Source of the DNA: Syntrophaceae bacterium UBA6252
Lineage (GTDB): Bacteria; Desulfobacterota; Syntrophia; Syntrophales; UBA6807
Direction: 5' to 3'
Length of the DNA stretch: 47,673 nt
Assembly: GCA_002441265.1 (NCBI GenBank)
Contig: DJVQ01000064.1
Coordinates: forward strand, 30,261 to 77,933
Under the pieces are notes generated by a model. It was not told the DNA's origin, searched no databases, and worked only from the letters and a program-made list of their open reading frames with translations. The first letter of the stretch is position 1. The number at the start of each line of letters is the position of its first letter. This document shows, piece after piece, positions 7,267-15,851 of the stretch. Made by a program: the position numbers and the translations under genes.

Positions 7267-10200
7267 CCCGGGTTGTACACCGTCACCAGGTGCCGTCCCG
7301 GCACGGCCAGATCCGAGGCGGGCAGAACGGCGGACAGTTTCGTCCCGCTTCTTACACGGGCCGTCTTGCGCTCCCCCCCGTCCCAGAGCACCCGGGCGTC
7401 CCCCGAAAACCCCGTGCCCGTCACCGACAGGGTCGTCTCGGGATCCCCCGCGACTGCGGAGGAGGGAGAGATCCCCGTCACCACCGGTGTGGGAACCTCG
7501 TCCGGCGACGATTTTTCGATCGTGAAGAAGGCGCCGTTCGACACCTTCTCTTCGCCGTTTTTCACCGTCACCGTCGCGGTACCCGGCTTCGAAACGTCCG
7601 TCGCCGGGATGGATGCGGCAAGCACCGTGGCGCTCTCGTACCGGGTCTGCCGGTCTTCGCCGTTCCAGCGCACCACGGAGCCTTTCGCCGATCCCGAGGC
7701 GCCCGCGAACCCCGTTCCCTCCACCTTGAGAGTGAACTGCGGTCCGCCGGCCTTCTTCGAGGACGGATCCAGCTTCGTCACCGTCGGAACGGGATACTCC
7801 ATCCTCACTTCGAAGGACACCGGCTCCGATTCCCCGCCGCCGGGCGTGTACACCGTCACCCGGGCTTCCCCGATGTCCGCGATGTCCTGTGTCGGAATCG
7901 ACGCGGAAAGCTCCGTCCCTGAAACGAATTCCGTCGGCCGGTCCTCACCGTTCCAGCGCACCGTCGAAGACCCCACGAAGCCGCTTCCCGTCGCTTTCAG
8001 GACGAACGACGGACCGCCGGCGACCGCCGAAGAGGGCTCCAGCGACGACAGGACCGGCACGGGGTTGGAAGACGTCTTGAAAAAAGCCTCCACATCCATG
8101 TCGCTCGTCAGGGTCACCGAAAGGGGATTTTCCGTCTTGCGCTCGCCGGCGACATCCCAGCCGTCGAGGACGTAACCTGGGGCGGCGGCGGCCGTCAGGG
8201 TCACCTCCGCGCCCTTCCTGAACACGGCCCGGCATGCCGTCTCGGGACAGTCGATCCCCGGGGGCTCCGAAACAACCGTCCCCTCGCCCGTTTTCGTCAC
8301 CGTCAGGACAGGGCTCGGCCCGAGAGATGCCTCCACGCGGGCGAGCAACCCGTCCGTTTTCGGCTCGTCGACGCTTCCTCCGCAGACATAGACCGTCTTG
8401 CCGTCGGGATGAACCGCCACGCCTTTACAGTAGCCGTCACGCCCGGAAGGAGAGACGAAGGTCGTCCCGATCCGCGTCGCCAGGTCGGGATTCAATCCCA
8501 TGAGGAAGGCGTCATATGTCCCGTTCATCACGGGCACCGCCCCCCCGGCCGTACCGGGAAAATCAGGGGAAATGGATATCCCCCCCGCATACACGACGCC
8601 GTCCCCGGGACGGATTGCAAGGCAATAGAGTTCATCATCTCCCAAGCCGCCGACGTACGTGGACCGGTGAAGAACCGAAAGATCCCCGCTGAAACGGGAA
8701 ATGAAGCCGTCCCTCTCGCCGCCGTTCTTTTGCTGAACCGACCCGGCGACGCCGGGAAACAGGTTGGCCTTTATTCTCGTCAGTCCGCCCACGAAAACGG
8801 TTCTGTCAAAGGGGCTCACGGCCGCGCAGCGGATCTCGGTCCATGCCACCCCCCCGCCGAGGCAGGCCGTCCGGAGAAACCGCGTCAGCCCGGCGTCCAT
8901 GCGGGTGACAAATCCCTGCATATCGGCGGGCCCGGCCGCGGTCCGAAACGCCCCTTCCGCCGCCGGCAGATCCCCCGATTTCGAAAAACCGGCGACATAG
9001 ACCGACCCATCGGGATGGATCGCAACCGCCATCGCGGCGTCCTGGTCGCTTCCCCCGACGTACGACGCCTGAAGGATTCCCTTCAGGTCGCCGGTCAGGC
9101 TGACGATGAAGCCGTCGCCCTTTCCGGGGGCATCGGGCTGCGCCCCTCCGGCCGTTCCCAAAAATTGGGAATCCCATGTCTGGCCTGCGACATAGACCGA
9201 CCCGTCCCCGGGATGGATCGCAACGGCGGTCGCACTGCTCATGCCGCTTTTTCCCCCCAGATACGAGGCCTGGATGAGGTTTTTCAAGTCCGCGCTCAGA
9301 CGGGCGATAAAACCGTTGGTCTGGTCGCGTACGGCCGGCCCGGGCTGCGCCCCTCCCGCCGTACCCGGAAAATCGTTGGACCCCGTACACCCCGCCACGT
9401 AAACCGTCCCGTCCACGGGATGGATCGCCATGGCGGAGCCGACCCGTTCGATCTCAGGGTGGTCGTCTCCGGTACCACCGAGATAGGTGGCCTGGTGAAG
9501 AGAGGAAAGGTCGTCGCTCAGACAGGCGATAAACGCGTCCTGCCGTACCGATACGGGCCGCTGCTGAGCTCCTCCCGCCGTGCCGGGGAAATCGGGGGAA
9601 TTCGTGCGGCCGTAAACGTACACCTTCCCATTCACGGGACTGACGGCAATGGAAAAGATCACATCCTCGCTGCTTCCTCCCAGTTCCAGCCACCGGAGAA
9701 CGGGATCGATGACCACGGCAAACCGGGGGTCCCTCGCCCCCAGGGAAAATCCGTAGGCCATCTCCTTCCCGTCACGCAGGACGTAGGAAACGGGGACGGC
9801 GATCTTCCCGCCGTCGATTTCCTGGTATGCCGCCGGTTTCGACAGGGTCACCATCCCGTCGCAGGTCCCGATCGCCAGTTCGCCCCCGTCCGTTACCGAC
9901 AGGGACTGCCCCCCGGAAATCCCGATCCGTATCGCCGAGGGGTCCGCCGAAGGACCGACGGTGATCAGCTTTTCCACCGTCCCGCTTTTCGCCCTCAGGC
10001 GGACGGTGACGCCGTCGTAGACTTCTCCGAGGGAAACCTCTCCCCACGACGGCAGGGCGGACCGCCACCGGGAGGCATCCCTCCCGAGAAAGGAAGAAAT
10101 CCTCGTCGGCAGAAGCTCCCGCCCCTCCGGACGGACGGCCCTGCCGTCGAGAAAGGTCTCGGTGACCTTCCGGACCGTCCCTTTCCCGACCGGGAATACG

Positions 10201-10532
10201 TGCTCCACGGCCCCGTCCCGGGTCACCCGCAGGAAGCCGCCGCCGGTTCTCGCCGCGAAGGCGACCGCCTCCTCCATCTGCCCCTCGTTGGGTACGAAGA
10301 AGCAGGAAAACGATTCCAGACGCTTCGCCGCAACGCCGCGGTCCACGGCGGATGGTGCCCGATCTCCGGCCGCAGCCGGCCCGGGAACCGCCGGAACCAG
10401 CGCAGCGGCGGCGACCGACAGGACCGCCGCCCTGATGAATCCGGGCCATCGGCCCGAAGACCGGCCCTTCCCTTTCCGCACTTCCCATTTTTTTTCGCCC
10501 GCCGGGAAATCTTCCTCCGCTCTTGTACGCAT
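7230..10532 (-). CDS. SBBP/IPT-repeat cell-surface protein (frameshifted before its IPTL-CTERM)
   Basis: The frame as given encodes 1100 residues. It has a basic N-terminus with a signal-peptide-like helix (about residues 32-55), then an N-terminal domain typical of SBBP proteins. A beta-propeller-like array follows in which DFPGTAGGAQ recurs about every 60-70 residues with YLGG and AIHPDGSVYVAG. Next comes a Cys-containing bacterial repeat (GAEVTLTAAAAPGYVLDGW) and three IPT/TIG-like repeats of about 90 residues (SSAVAGGPSFVLKATGSGF and relatives). The family is secreted and surface-bound, probably adhesive. The frame ends early (GKCRTG) because a G run at 7266-7272 shifts it; the true tail continues to 7099. 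The 27 residues before the signal helix are unusually long, so the start may lie further in. Confidence 0.85.
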   Translation of the reverse strand: MRTRAEEDFPAGEKKWEVRKGKGRSSGRWPGFIRAAVLSVAAAALVPAVPGPAAAGDRAPSAVDRGVAAKRLESFSCFFVPNEGQMEEAVAFAARTGGGFLRVTRDGAVEHVFPVGKGTVRKVTETFLDGRAVRPEGRELLPTRISSFLGRDASRWRSALPSWGEVSLGEVYDGVTVRLRAKSGTVEKLITVGPSADPSAIRIGISGGQSLSVTDGGELAIGTCDGMVTLSKPAAYQEIDGGKIAVPVSYVLRDGKEMAYGFSLGARDPRFAVVIDPVLRWLELGGSSEDVIFSIAVSPVNGKVYVYGRTNSPDFPGTAGGAQQRPVSVRQDAFIACLSDDLSSLHQATYLGGTGDDHPEIERVGSAMAIHPVDGTVYVAGCTGSNDFPGTAGGAQPGPAVRDQTNGFIARLSADLKNLIQASYLGGKSGMSSATAVAIHPGDGSVYVAGQTWDSQFLGTAGGAQPDAPGKGDGFIVSLTGDLKGILQASYVGGSDQDAAMAVAIHPDGSVYVAGFSKSGDLPAAEGAFRTAAGPADMQGFVTRMDAGLTRFLRTACLGGGVAWTEIRCAAVSPFDRTVFVGGLTRIKANLFPGVAGSVQQKNGGERDGFISRFSGDLSVLHRSTYVGGLGDDELYCLAIRPGDGVVYAGGISISPDFPGTAGGAVPVMNGTYDAFLMGLNPDLATRIGTTFVSPSGRDGYCKGVAVHPDGKTVYVCGGSVDEPKTDGLLARVEASLGPSPVLTVTKTGEGTVVSEPPGIDCPETACRAVFRKGAEVTLTAAAAPGYVLDGWDVAGERKTENPLSVTLTSDMDVEAFFKTSSNPVPVLSSLEPSSAVAGGPSFVLKATGSGFVGSSTVRWNGEDRPTEFVSGTELSASIPTQDIADIGEARVTVYTPGGGESEPVSFEVRMEYPVPTVTKLDPSSKKAGGPQFTLKVEGTGFAGASGSAKGSVVRWNGEDRQTRYESATVLAASIPATDVSKPGTATVTVKNGEEKVSNGAFFTIEKSSPDEVPTPVVTGISPSSAVAGDPETTLSVTGTGFSGDARVLWDGGERKTARVRSGTKLSAVLPASDLAVPGRHLVTVYNPGTAGQSGKCRTG

Positions 10533-10631
10533 GCCGGGAACCCCCCATTTTCCGTGTTTTTCGAACCCCCTGAAGCGCCGTCCGCGGGCATCGCCCCGTC
10601 AGCGGTTTCCGGAGGCCGTGCGTACAAGTAA

Positions 10632-10647
10632 TACAAGGGTTGTGCCA
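10632..10647 (-). promoter_or_regulatory. Candidate sigma-54 promoter for the surface-protein gene
   Basis: On the minus strand TGGCACA-N4-TTGTA has GG and the -12 G at correct RpoN spacing, about 100 bp upstream of the start at 10532. The -24 box is perfect; the -12 box has GT instead of GC, so this is weaker than the site at 3994. Confidence 0.4.
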
Positions 10648-10649
10648 TT

Positions 10650-11150
10650 GGTGTATCTTATCGTTTTATTTGATTTATCATCGGTTTTTCGCCTTCTCCG
10701 GGAACACCGGGGTTGCCATCCGGCGGAGAGCCTCCCCGCAGTGCCGCGCCGCACTTCCCGATCCTTCGACTTAAGGCTAACTTGCTTTCATTACTATGGC
10801 TTTCTGAAGTTCTCCCCCGGGAATTCCGGCCGCAGCCGGCGCCGGAAACCATTTTTCAGGCGACGGTCACCCATTCACCAGGGTTGGCAGCTTCGGATTG
10901 GCGGTTGGCATCTCCAAGGGCGGGGCACCGGCCGGCGGTCGGGACTCTCGAAGGAGATTCAGGGAGGGGCGCGGACACGGAAATCCCCGTATCCGCCTCA
11001 GCGGCGGCGGGATCCCAATCCGGGAAGGAATCATCCTGTTCAGGAAATCGAGGAGAACGGCAAGACATTTCCCCGGAATCTCCGCCCCCCTCTCAGGAGG
11101 CGGAGATCCTTTCGGGCGGGTTCCCGATCATTTCGGATGTGCGTTATTAC
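10650..11150. other. Gene-free region upstream of the surface-protein gene
   Basis: No convincing gene lies here. The open frames on both strands are compositionally poor and lack ribosome sites. A local inverted repeat, TCTCCGCC..GGCGGAGA, occurs near 11078-11112. Part of the stretch is lower in GC than its surroundings (about 10650-10820). It may hold control sites for the surface protein. I found no riboswitch signature I could defend. Confidence 0.5.
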
Positions 11151-11151
11151 A

Positions 11152-11173
11152 GGAACTTTTTACGAGTCCGTCA
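11152..11173 (+). repeat. MITE-like element, right-end fragment (copy F)
   Basis: GGAACTTTTTACGAGTCCGTCA matches the right terminal inverted repeat of the dispersed element. No left end is recognisable upstream. The outermost TGA (minus strand, 11173-11171) is the stop codon of the TPR gene. Confidence 0.7.
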
Positions 11174-11623
11174 TTTCTGGACGGTTGGAGAGACAACGAC
11201 CGACTTTTCTTCCTTCTCCAGCCATTCCCGGGCACCCTTGTGGCCGAGACCGGCCGCCGTCTCCATGTCCGCCCGGGCCTGTTCGTTCTGAAGCAGAAAG
11301 GCGTTCAGAAGACCCCTTTCATAGTAGGGAACGGGGTCATCCGGGGTGAGTCTGATGGCCGTCGTGAAATCGGCGCGGGCCTCGGTGCAGAAGCTCGGGT
11401 TCATGGCGAAATACATCCTCCCCCGTTCCAGGTAGGCCGGGGCAAGCGTCTGATCCAGGGTGACGGCCTTTGTGAAGACGTCGATCGCTTCCCCGTACAC
11501 GTTCCTGGCCGCCAGATCCATGCCCTTCCGGTACAGTTCTTCCGCCGTTTCAGCTAGGGACGGAAGGCTCTGAAGCAGGAGCAGCAAAACGACCAAAAGG
11601 GAGAAAACCGTTTTTTTTGTCAT
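11171..11623 (-). CDS. Secreted TPR-repeat protein
   Basis: The 150-residue protein starts with a clear signal peptide (KKTVFSLLVVLLLLLQSLPS, cleavage after LAE-type residues near 24-25). About three tetratricopeptide repeats follow (AEELYRKGMDLAARNVYGEA; APAYLERGRMYFA; VPYYERGLLNAFLLQNEQAR). Such small periplasmic TPR proteins are protein-interaction scaffolds; no partner can be named. It follows the ferritin-like gene after 7 nt, so translation is probably coupled. Its stop codon is supplied by the end of a repeat element, so the natural C-terminus (after SPTVQK) may have been altered by insertion. Confidence 0.88.
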   Translation of the reverse strand: MTKKTVFSLLVVLLLLLQSLPSLAETAEELYRKGMDLAARNVYGEAIDVFTKAVTLDQTLAPAYLERGRMYFAMNPSFCTEARADFTTAIRLTPDDPVPYYERGLLNAFLLQNEQARADMETAAGLGHKGAREWLEKEEKSVVVSPTVQK

Positions 11624-11630
11624 GGGATTC

Positions 11631-12155
11631 CTACGCTCCGTCGAGTCCCGTTTTTTCCTTTTCCCGGAACCACGACTCGGGATTCGTCATGAGTTCCTCC
11701 GTGTCCTTCAACGTGACGTAATGCTCGTGCTCCATGTCCGCAAGAAGGTTGAAGAACGCCTTTTCCTTAGGATCGGTCGACTTGTCCCGAAGATCGGCGT
11801 AGTACACCGCGCCGGCGGCCTCGAACTCGATGGCCGCCCTGACCGCCGCCAGGTCGTTGTCGTCCCCGGGGGGAAGCTTGGCCGTCTTTTCCAGCACCCC
11901 CTTGAGAACATCCCGGACAAGGGTGTTCCTGACCTTGAGGGGAACCGTTTCCGGCCATTTCTGTTCCTTCTTCCATTTCCCGTGGAGTTCCTTCAGCCTT
12001 TCGTAGTGTTCCAGCTCCTCGTCGGCGATCTGCCGGAACATGGCTTTCCCAACGGGGTTCGTCGTCCGTTTCGCATTCTGGAGGTAGAATTCCCGCTCGC
12101 GGGTCTCATTGTTCAGGGCAACTTCCAAGGCATCCAACCGTTCCCTGTCCTTCAT
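11631..12155 (-). CDS. Ferritin-like / rubrerythrin-type diiron protein
   Basis: The 174-residue four-helix protein has the diiron ligand pattern of the rubrerythrin superfamily: E in NNETREREFY, ExxH in DEELEHYERL, E in EFEAAGAVYYADL and ExxH in DMEHEHYVTL. It has no C-terminal rubredoxin domain. Family members act in peroxide detoxification or iron handling in anaerobes; here the substrate is unknown. The start at 12155 is chosen because AAGGAGTG precedes it, whereas the in-frame codon at 12182 lacks a site. It sits between a DUF3047 gene and a secreted TPR gene in a minus-strand run. Confidence 0.88.
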   Translation of the reverse strand: MKDRERLDALEVALNNETREREFYLQNAKRTTNPVGKAMFRQIADEELEHYERLKELHGKWKKEQKWPETVPLKVRNTLVRDVLKGVLEKTAKLPPGDDNDLAAVRAAIEFEAAGAVYYADLRDKSTDPKEKAFFNLLADMEHEHYVTLKDTEELMTNPESWFREKEKTGLDGA

Positions 12156-12241
12156 GCTTTCACTCCTTCCCGATGGATTCACTTCCCCTCACGGGAAAAC
12201 GTCTGCCGTCAGGATAAACAAATCGGAATCGCCGGTCAAGC

Positions 12242-13060
12242 TCATTTCCCCCCGGATCGTTTCCCCGCGGGCCCCGTGAACCTGAGATTCCCGAACCAGG
12301 CTTCCACGCCTTCGTTCGTGTCGTCGGTGTCGGAAAGGAGAACGACGGCGGCAACGCCCGGCGAGGAATCCCCGAAACAGCGGTGGAAATCGTCCTCGAG
12401 ATCTCGTTTCTCCGAAACCCACCGGCCCGCCTTTTCGTTTCCCTGCTCCAGGATCATGAGCTTTCTCCGCGACGACCGGGGGTCGTCGAGCACGGTCCCC
12501 GGCGGGTGGCCGTTGCCCCAGAGATAATCGATCCCGTATCCCGGAGGCTCCATCACGGGCGAGTCGACGCCGAGGGACTGGAGGAGCCGGACGACCAGGG
12601 GGTGCTCCCAGGGAGACCGGGATTCCCTCCCGAAGATCACCCGGACCCGGGCGGCCGCGTCGCAGCGATCCCTGAGGTGCTCCACCGCCATCCCCACGGA
12701 CCGGTTGACCTTCCAGCGCCAGGAGAATCCGGGGCAGTCCGCCGGAGCGGTCCCGTCGAACCGTTTCATGACACCGGAGACGCTGTGCCGGCTTTTCACG
12801 TGAAGAACCCACGCCTTCCCCTCCCGTACGAGGGAAACGAGGTTCTCCGCCTTCCATGGATACGTGAGGGCTTCCCACCCCGGGGGAACGTTCTTCCCCT
12901 CTTCCTTCGCGGAAAAGCCGAGATCCGGGCATTCGGCCGCCCGGACCGCCGGGGAAAGAAAAAGAAAAACCGCCAGGAGAAGGATCCCGCTCGTCCGTCC
13001 GGCGTCCGGAAGCGTCGCCCGGGGGTTTCGGAACCGGCGGATCGCCGGGATCGGGTTCAC
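12242..13060 (-). CDS. DUF3047 secreted protein
   Basis: The 272-residue protein has an N-terminal signal/anchor helix (GILLLAVFLFLSPAVRAAEC, residues about 24-43). It then has the DUF3047 pattern: LVREGKAWVLHVKS, GFSWRWKVN, AARVRVIFG, a YLWGN motif (IDYLWGNGHPPG) and a C-terminal GVAAVVLLSDTDDTNEGVEAWF. The family is probably a beta-sandwich exported protein with no known function. The Cys after the signal helix (AAEC) could make it a lipoprotein, but no clean lipobox is present. The GTG start lies 17 nt after the fmt stop, so it is probably co-transcribed with fmt. Confidence 0.87.
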   Translation of the reverse strand: MNPIPAIRRFRNPRATLPDAGRTSGILLLAVFLFLSPAVRAAECPDLGFSAKEEGKNVPPGWEALTYPWKAENLVSLVREGKAWVLHVKSRHSVSGVMKRFDGTAPADCPGFSWRWKVNRSVGMAVEHLRDRCDAAARVRVIFGRESRSPWEHPLVVRLLQSLGVDSPVMEPPGYGIDYLWGNGHPPGTVLDDPRSSRRKLMILEQGNEKAGRWVSEKRDLEDDFHRCFGDSSPGVAAVVLLSDTDDTNEGVEAWFGNLRFTGPAGKRSGGK

Positions 13061-13076
13061 CGTTCCCCCCCGCCCG

Positions 13077-14015
13077 TCAGGAGAACCGTTCCCCGGGAGC
13101 GAAGCGGAACCCCCGGAGGAAATCCTTCACGGGCAGCCGTTTCTTCCCTTCCAGCTGAACCTCCTGGAGGTACACCCTCCCGTTCCGGACGGCCACCGGC
13201 AGGCCCTTGTCCGTTTCCCCGAGGAGGGTCCCAGGTTCGGCTTCTTCCCGGGAGGGCTCCCAGGCCGCCTTGTAGATCTTGATCTTCCGCCCCCCGAGGA
13301 ACGCGTAGGCCCCCGGCTGCGAGGACAGTCCCCTGACGAGGTTCACGATGTCCCCGCCGTCCCGGTTCCAGTTGACGAGGCCCATGTCGCCGGGCAGCCG
13401 GGGGGCGAAGGTCGCCTTCTTCCCGTCCTGGGGGGTCCGGGCGGCCGTCCCGCCGGCGACCTTTCCGACAGCTTCGGCGAGAAGGGAAGCGCCCCTTTGC
13501 GCCAGGCGGTCGTGCAGGGTGTCGTAAGTGTCCTCCGGGAGAACGTCCGATTCCTCCTGGAGAATGATGTCCCCCGCATCCACCTCCTCGGACATGAAGA
13601 GGATCGTCACGCCCGTCTTTTCCTCCCCTCGCAGGAGGGTCCAGTGAATCGGCGCGGCCCCCCGGTACCGGGGGAGAAGGGACGGATGGACGTTGATGCA
13701 GCCCAGGGGAGGTCTCTCGAGAATCTCCCGGGGAAGGATCTGGCCGAAGGCGACAAGGACGACCAGGTCCGGTTTCATGTCTCGGAACACGGAAAGGAAG
13801 GATTCCTCGCGGACCTTCTCCGGCTGGAGGACGGAAAGCCCCAGTTCCAGGGCCCGCATCTTGACCGGAGGCGGCTCCAGCTTCTTCCCCCTTCCCCTGG
13901 GACGGTCCGGCTGGGTGACGACGGCGAGAACCGGCCAGCCGTCCCGGACAAGGCGTTCCAGGGAGGGAACGGCAAATTCAGGGGTTCCCATGAACAGGAT
14001 TCCCGGTTTCATCAT
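13077..14015 (-). CDS. fmt: Methionyl-tRNA formyltransferase
   Basis: This 312-residue enzyme formylates initiator Met-tRNA using 10-formyl-THF. The N-terminal Rossmann domain starts with ILFMGTPEFAVPSLERL. The formyl-transfer signature NVHPSLLPRYRGAAPIHW is intact with its catalytic Asn, His and downstream Asp (EVDAGDIIL). The C-terminal tRNA-binding OB-like domain is complete. The partner def (peptide deformylase), often just upstream of fmt, is absent here. Downstream it appears to lead a run with DUF3047, ferritin-like and TPR genes. The start could be either of two adjacent ATGs (14015 or 14012). Confidence 0.97.
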   Translation of the reverse strand: MMKPGILFMGTPEFAVPSLERLVRDGWPVLAVVTQPDRPRGRGKKLEPPPVKMRALELGLSVLQPEKVREESFLSVFRDMKPDLVVLVAFGQILPREILERPPLGCINVHPSLLPRYRGAAPIHWTLLRGEEKTGVTILFMSEEVDAGDIILQEESDVLPEDTYDTLHDRLAQRGASLLAEAVGKVAGGTAARTPQDGKKATFAPRLPGDMGLVNWNRDGGDIVNLVRGLSSQPGAYAFLGGRKIKIYKAAWEPSREEAEPGTLLGETDKGLPVAVRNGRVYLQEVQLEGKKRLPVKDFLRGFRFAPGERFS

Positions 14016-14136
14016 GTTTCACCCGGAGTCTGGCGCTGAAAATCGGGATTCTCCCGACGCTTCTCCCTTATCAGGACCGGCCGGGGGCTGTCAATTGCCG
14101 GGGGTCCGGAGAAGCCGGCGGCGGGCCTTCCGATTC

Positions 14137-14165
14137 TTGACGGATGAGACACTTCGAAGTATGAA
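14137..14165 (+). promoter_or_regulatory. Sigma-70-type promoter of the aminotransferase operon
   Basis: TTGACG (14137-14142), a 17-bp spacer and TATGAA (14160-14165) form a good housekeeping promoter. Transcription would start near 14172, giving a 25-nt leader. That rules out the earlier ATG at 14161 and supports 14197 as the start. Confidence 0.65.
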
Positions 14166-14196
14166 GGAACAAATCCGTAAAGAAAGAGGTAACGCC

Positions 14197-15354
14197 ATGC
14201 CGTCCGCCAGTTCCCGCCTCCGGCACTTCACCGAATCGGTCATCCGCGCCATGACCCGGCTCGCCGACGAACACGGGGCGGTCAACCTGTCCCAGGGATT
14301 CCCCGACTTCGACCCGCCGGCGGCGCTCCTGGAAACGCTGGAGCGGGTGGCCCGCGTCGGGCCCCATCAATACGCCGTCACCTGGGGCGCCCGGAACTTC
14401 CGGGAAGCCCTGGCCCGGAAACAGTCCCGGTTCATGGGCATTCCCCTCGACCCGGACCGGAACATCGTCGTCACCTGCGGGAGCACCGAGGCGATGATGA
14501 CCGCCATGATGACCGTCGCCGATCCCGGGGACGAGGTGATCGTCTTCTCCCCCTTTTATGAAAATTACGGCGCCGACGCGATCCTCTCCGGGGCGAAGCC
14601 CGTTTTCGTCCCCCTTCACCCGCCGGAGTACCGGTTCGACCGGGAGGAACTCCGGAGGGCCTTCGAACGGAAACCCAAGGCCCTCGTCCTGTGCAATCCC
14701 TCCAACCCCTCGGGGCGGGTCTTCAGCCGGGAGGAGCTGGAGTTCATCGCCGCCCTCGCCCGGGAATTCGACGCCTTCGTCATTACCGACGAGGTTTACG
14801 AACACATCGTGTACGAGCCCCACGGGCACACGTACATGGCCTCTCTCCCCGGGATGTTCGAGCGGACCCTTTCCTGCAGTTCCCTTTCCAAGACGTATTC
14901 CATCACGGGATGGCGTCTCGGATACGTCATCGCGCCGCCCGTCCTCATCGACGGTGCCCGGAAAGTCCACGACTTCCTGACCGTCGGCGCACCGGCCCCT
15001 CTCCAGGAGGCGGCGGTGACGGCGCTCAACTTCCCCGACGAATACTACAGGGACCTCAGCGAGGGATACCGCGCCCGCCGGGACTTCTTTCTCCCCTACC
15101 TCGAAAGGGCGGGGCTCCCCTGCACGAAGCCCGAGGGGGCCTATTACGTCATGGCGGACATCTCCTCCCTCGGGTGGAAGGACGACACCGCCTTCTGCGA
15201 GTGGATGACCAGGGAAATCGGCGTCGCCGCCGTCCCGGGATCGAGTTTCTTCGCCGAACCCGTTTCCCGGTACATCCGCTTTCACTTCGCCAAACGGATG
15301 GAAACCCTCAGGGAAGCGGGAGAGAGGCTGGAACGCCTCCGGGAGAAGGCATGA
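14197..15354 (+). CDS. Class I/II PLP-dependent aminotransferase
   Basis: The 385-residue fold-type I enzyme is full length. The PLP lysine lies in SLSKTYSITGWRLGY, the cofactor Asp/Tyr in ITDEVYEHI, the NPSNPSG loop is intact, and RYIRFHF carries the carboxylate-binding Arg. NLSQGFPDFDPP and HQYAVTWGARNFREA resemble the subgroup of aspartate/methionine/kynurenine-type aminotransferases; the exact substrate is not readable. The start at 14197 has AGAGGTAAC upstream. Its stop overlaps the next ATG (ATGA), so it heads a three-gene operon with DUF456 and MFS genes. Confidence 0.93.
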   Translation: MPSASSRLRHFTESVIRAMTRLADEHGAVNLSQGFPDFDPPAALLETLERVARVGPHQYAVTWGARNFREALARKQSRFMGIPLDPDRNIVVTCGSTEAMMTAMMTVADPGDEVIVFSPFYENYGADAILSGAKPVFVPLHPPEYRFDREELRRAFERKPKALVLCNPSNPSGRVFSREELEFIAALAREFDAFVITDEVYEHIVYEPHGHTYMASLPGMFERTLSCSSLSKTYSITGWRLGYVIAPPVLIDGARKVHDFLTVGAPAPLQEAAVTALNFPDEYYRDLSEGYRARRDFFLPYLERAGLPCTKPEGAYYVMADISSLGWKDDTAFCEWMTREIGVAAVPGSSFFAEPVSRYIRFHFAKRMETLREAGERLERLREKA

Positions 15355-15851
15355 CGGACCCCGCCTGGCTTTCCATCGCCCTTGTCGCTCTCTCCCTCGC
15401 CGCCGCCGCCGTCGGACTGATCGGCTGCATCGTCCCCATACTGCCCGGGCCCATCCTCAGCCTCCTGTCCCTCTTTCTCTTCTCTTTCGCCCGGGGCTGG
15501 GAGCCCTTCAGCGGGACCTTCCTCGCGGTCATGACCGCTCTCGCCGCCGCCGTCACGGCGGCCGACTATTTTCTGCCTCTCCGGAGCGCGAGGAAATACG
15601 GCGCCTCCCGCCGGGGGATCCTGGGGGCCCTTCTCGGAATGCTGATCGGCGTCTTTTTTCTCCCTCCCTTCGGATTGTTCCTGGGGGCCTTTCTCGGAGC
15701 CCTCGCCGGAGAACTCCTTTCGAGAAAAGGGGAGAGAGAGGCCCTCCGTGCGGCGTGGGGCGCCTTCACGGGCACCGTCCTGGGAACGGTGGTCAAGCTC
15801 GCATACTCGGGGGCGGTGATCTTCTTCTGCGTCAGGGCCCTCCTGTCATGA
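15351..15851 (+). CDS. DUF456 membrane protein
   Basis: The 166-residue protein is almost entirely hydrophobic. It has about four to five membrane helices and the DUF456 hallmarks: an early GLIGCIVPILPGP motif and repeated Gly-rich segments (GILGALLGMLIG, GLFLGAFLGALAGEL). The two Gly-rich halves suggest a small channel- or glycine-zipper-like fold; function is unknown. It overlaps its neighbours by 4 nt on each side, so its expression is tied to the aminotransferase and MFS genes. Confidence 0.9.
   Translation: MTDPAWLSIALVALSLAAAAVGLIGCIVPILPGPILSLLSLFLFSFARGWEPFSGTFLAVMTALAAAVTAADYFLPLRSARKYGASRRGILGALLGMLIGVFFLPPFGLFLGAFLGALAGELLSRKGEREALRAAWGAFTGTVLGTVVKLAYSGAVIFFCVRALLS

Noticed and set aside
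10700..10960. Possible cyclic-di-GMP (GEMM) riboswitch upstream of the surface-protein gene
   Set aside because: GGGGTTGCC-like pieces recall the motif, but the invariant GGGCAAACC and GCAAAGCC core is absent on both strands.
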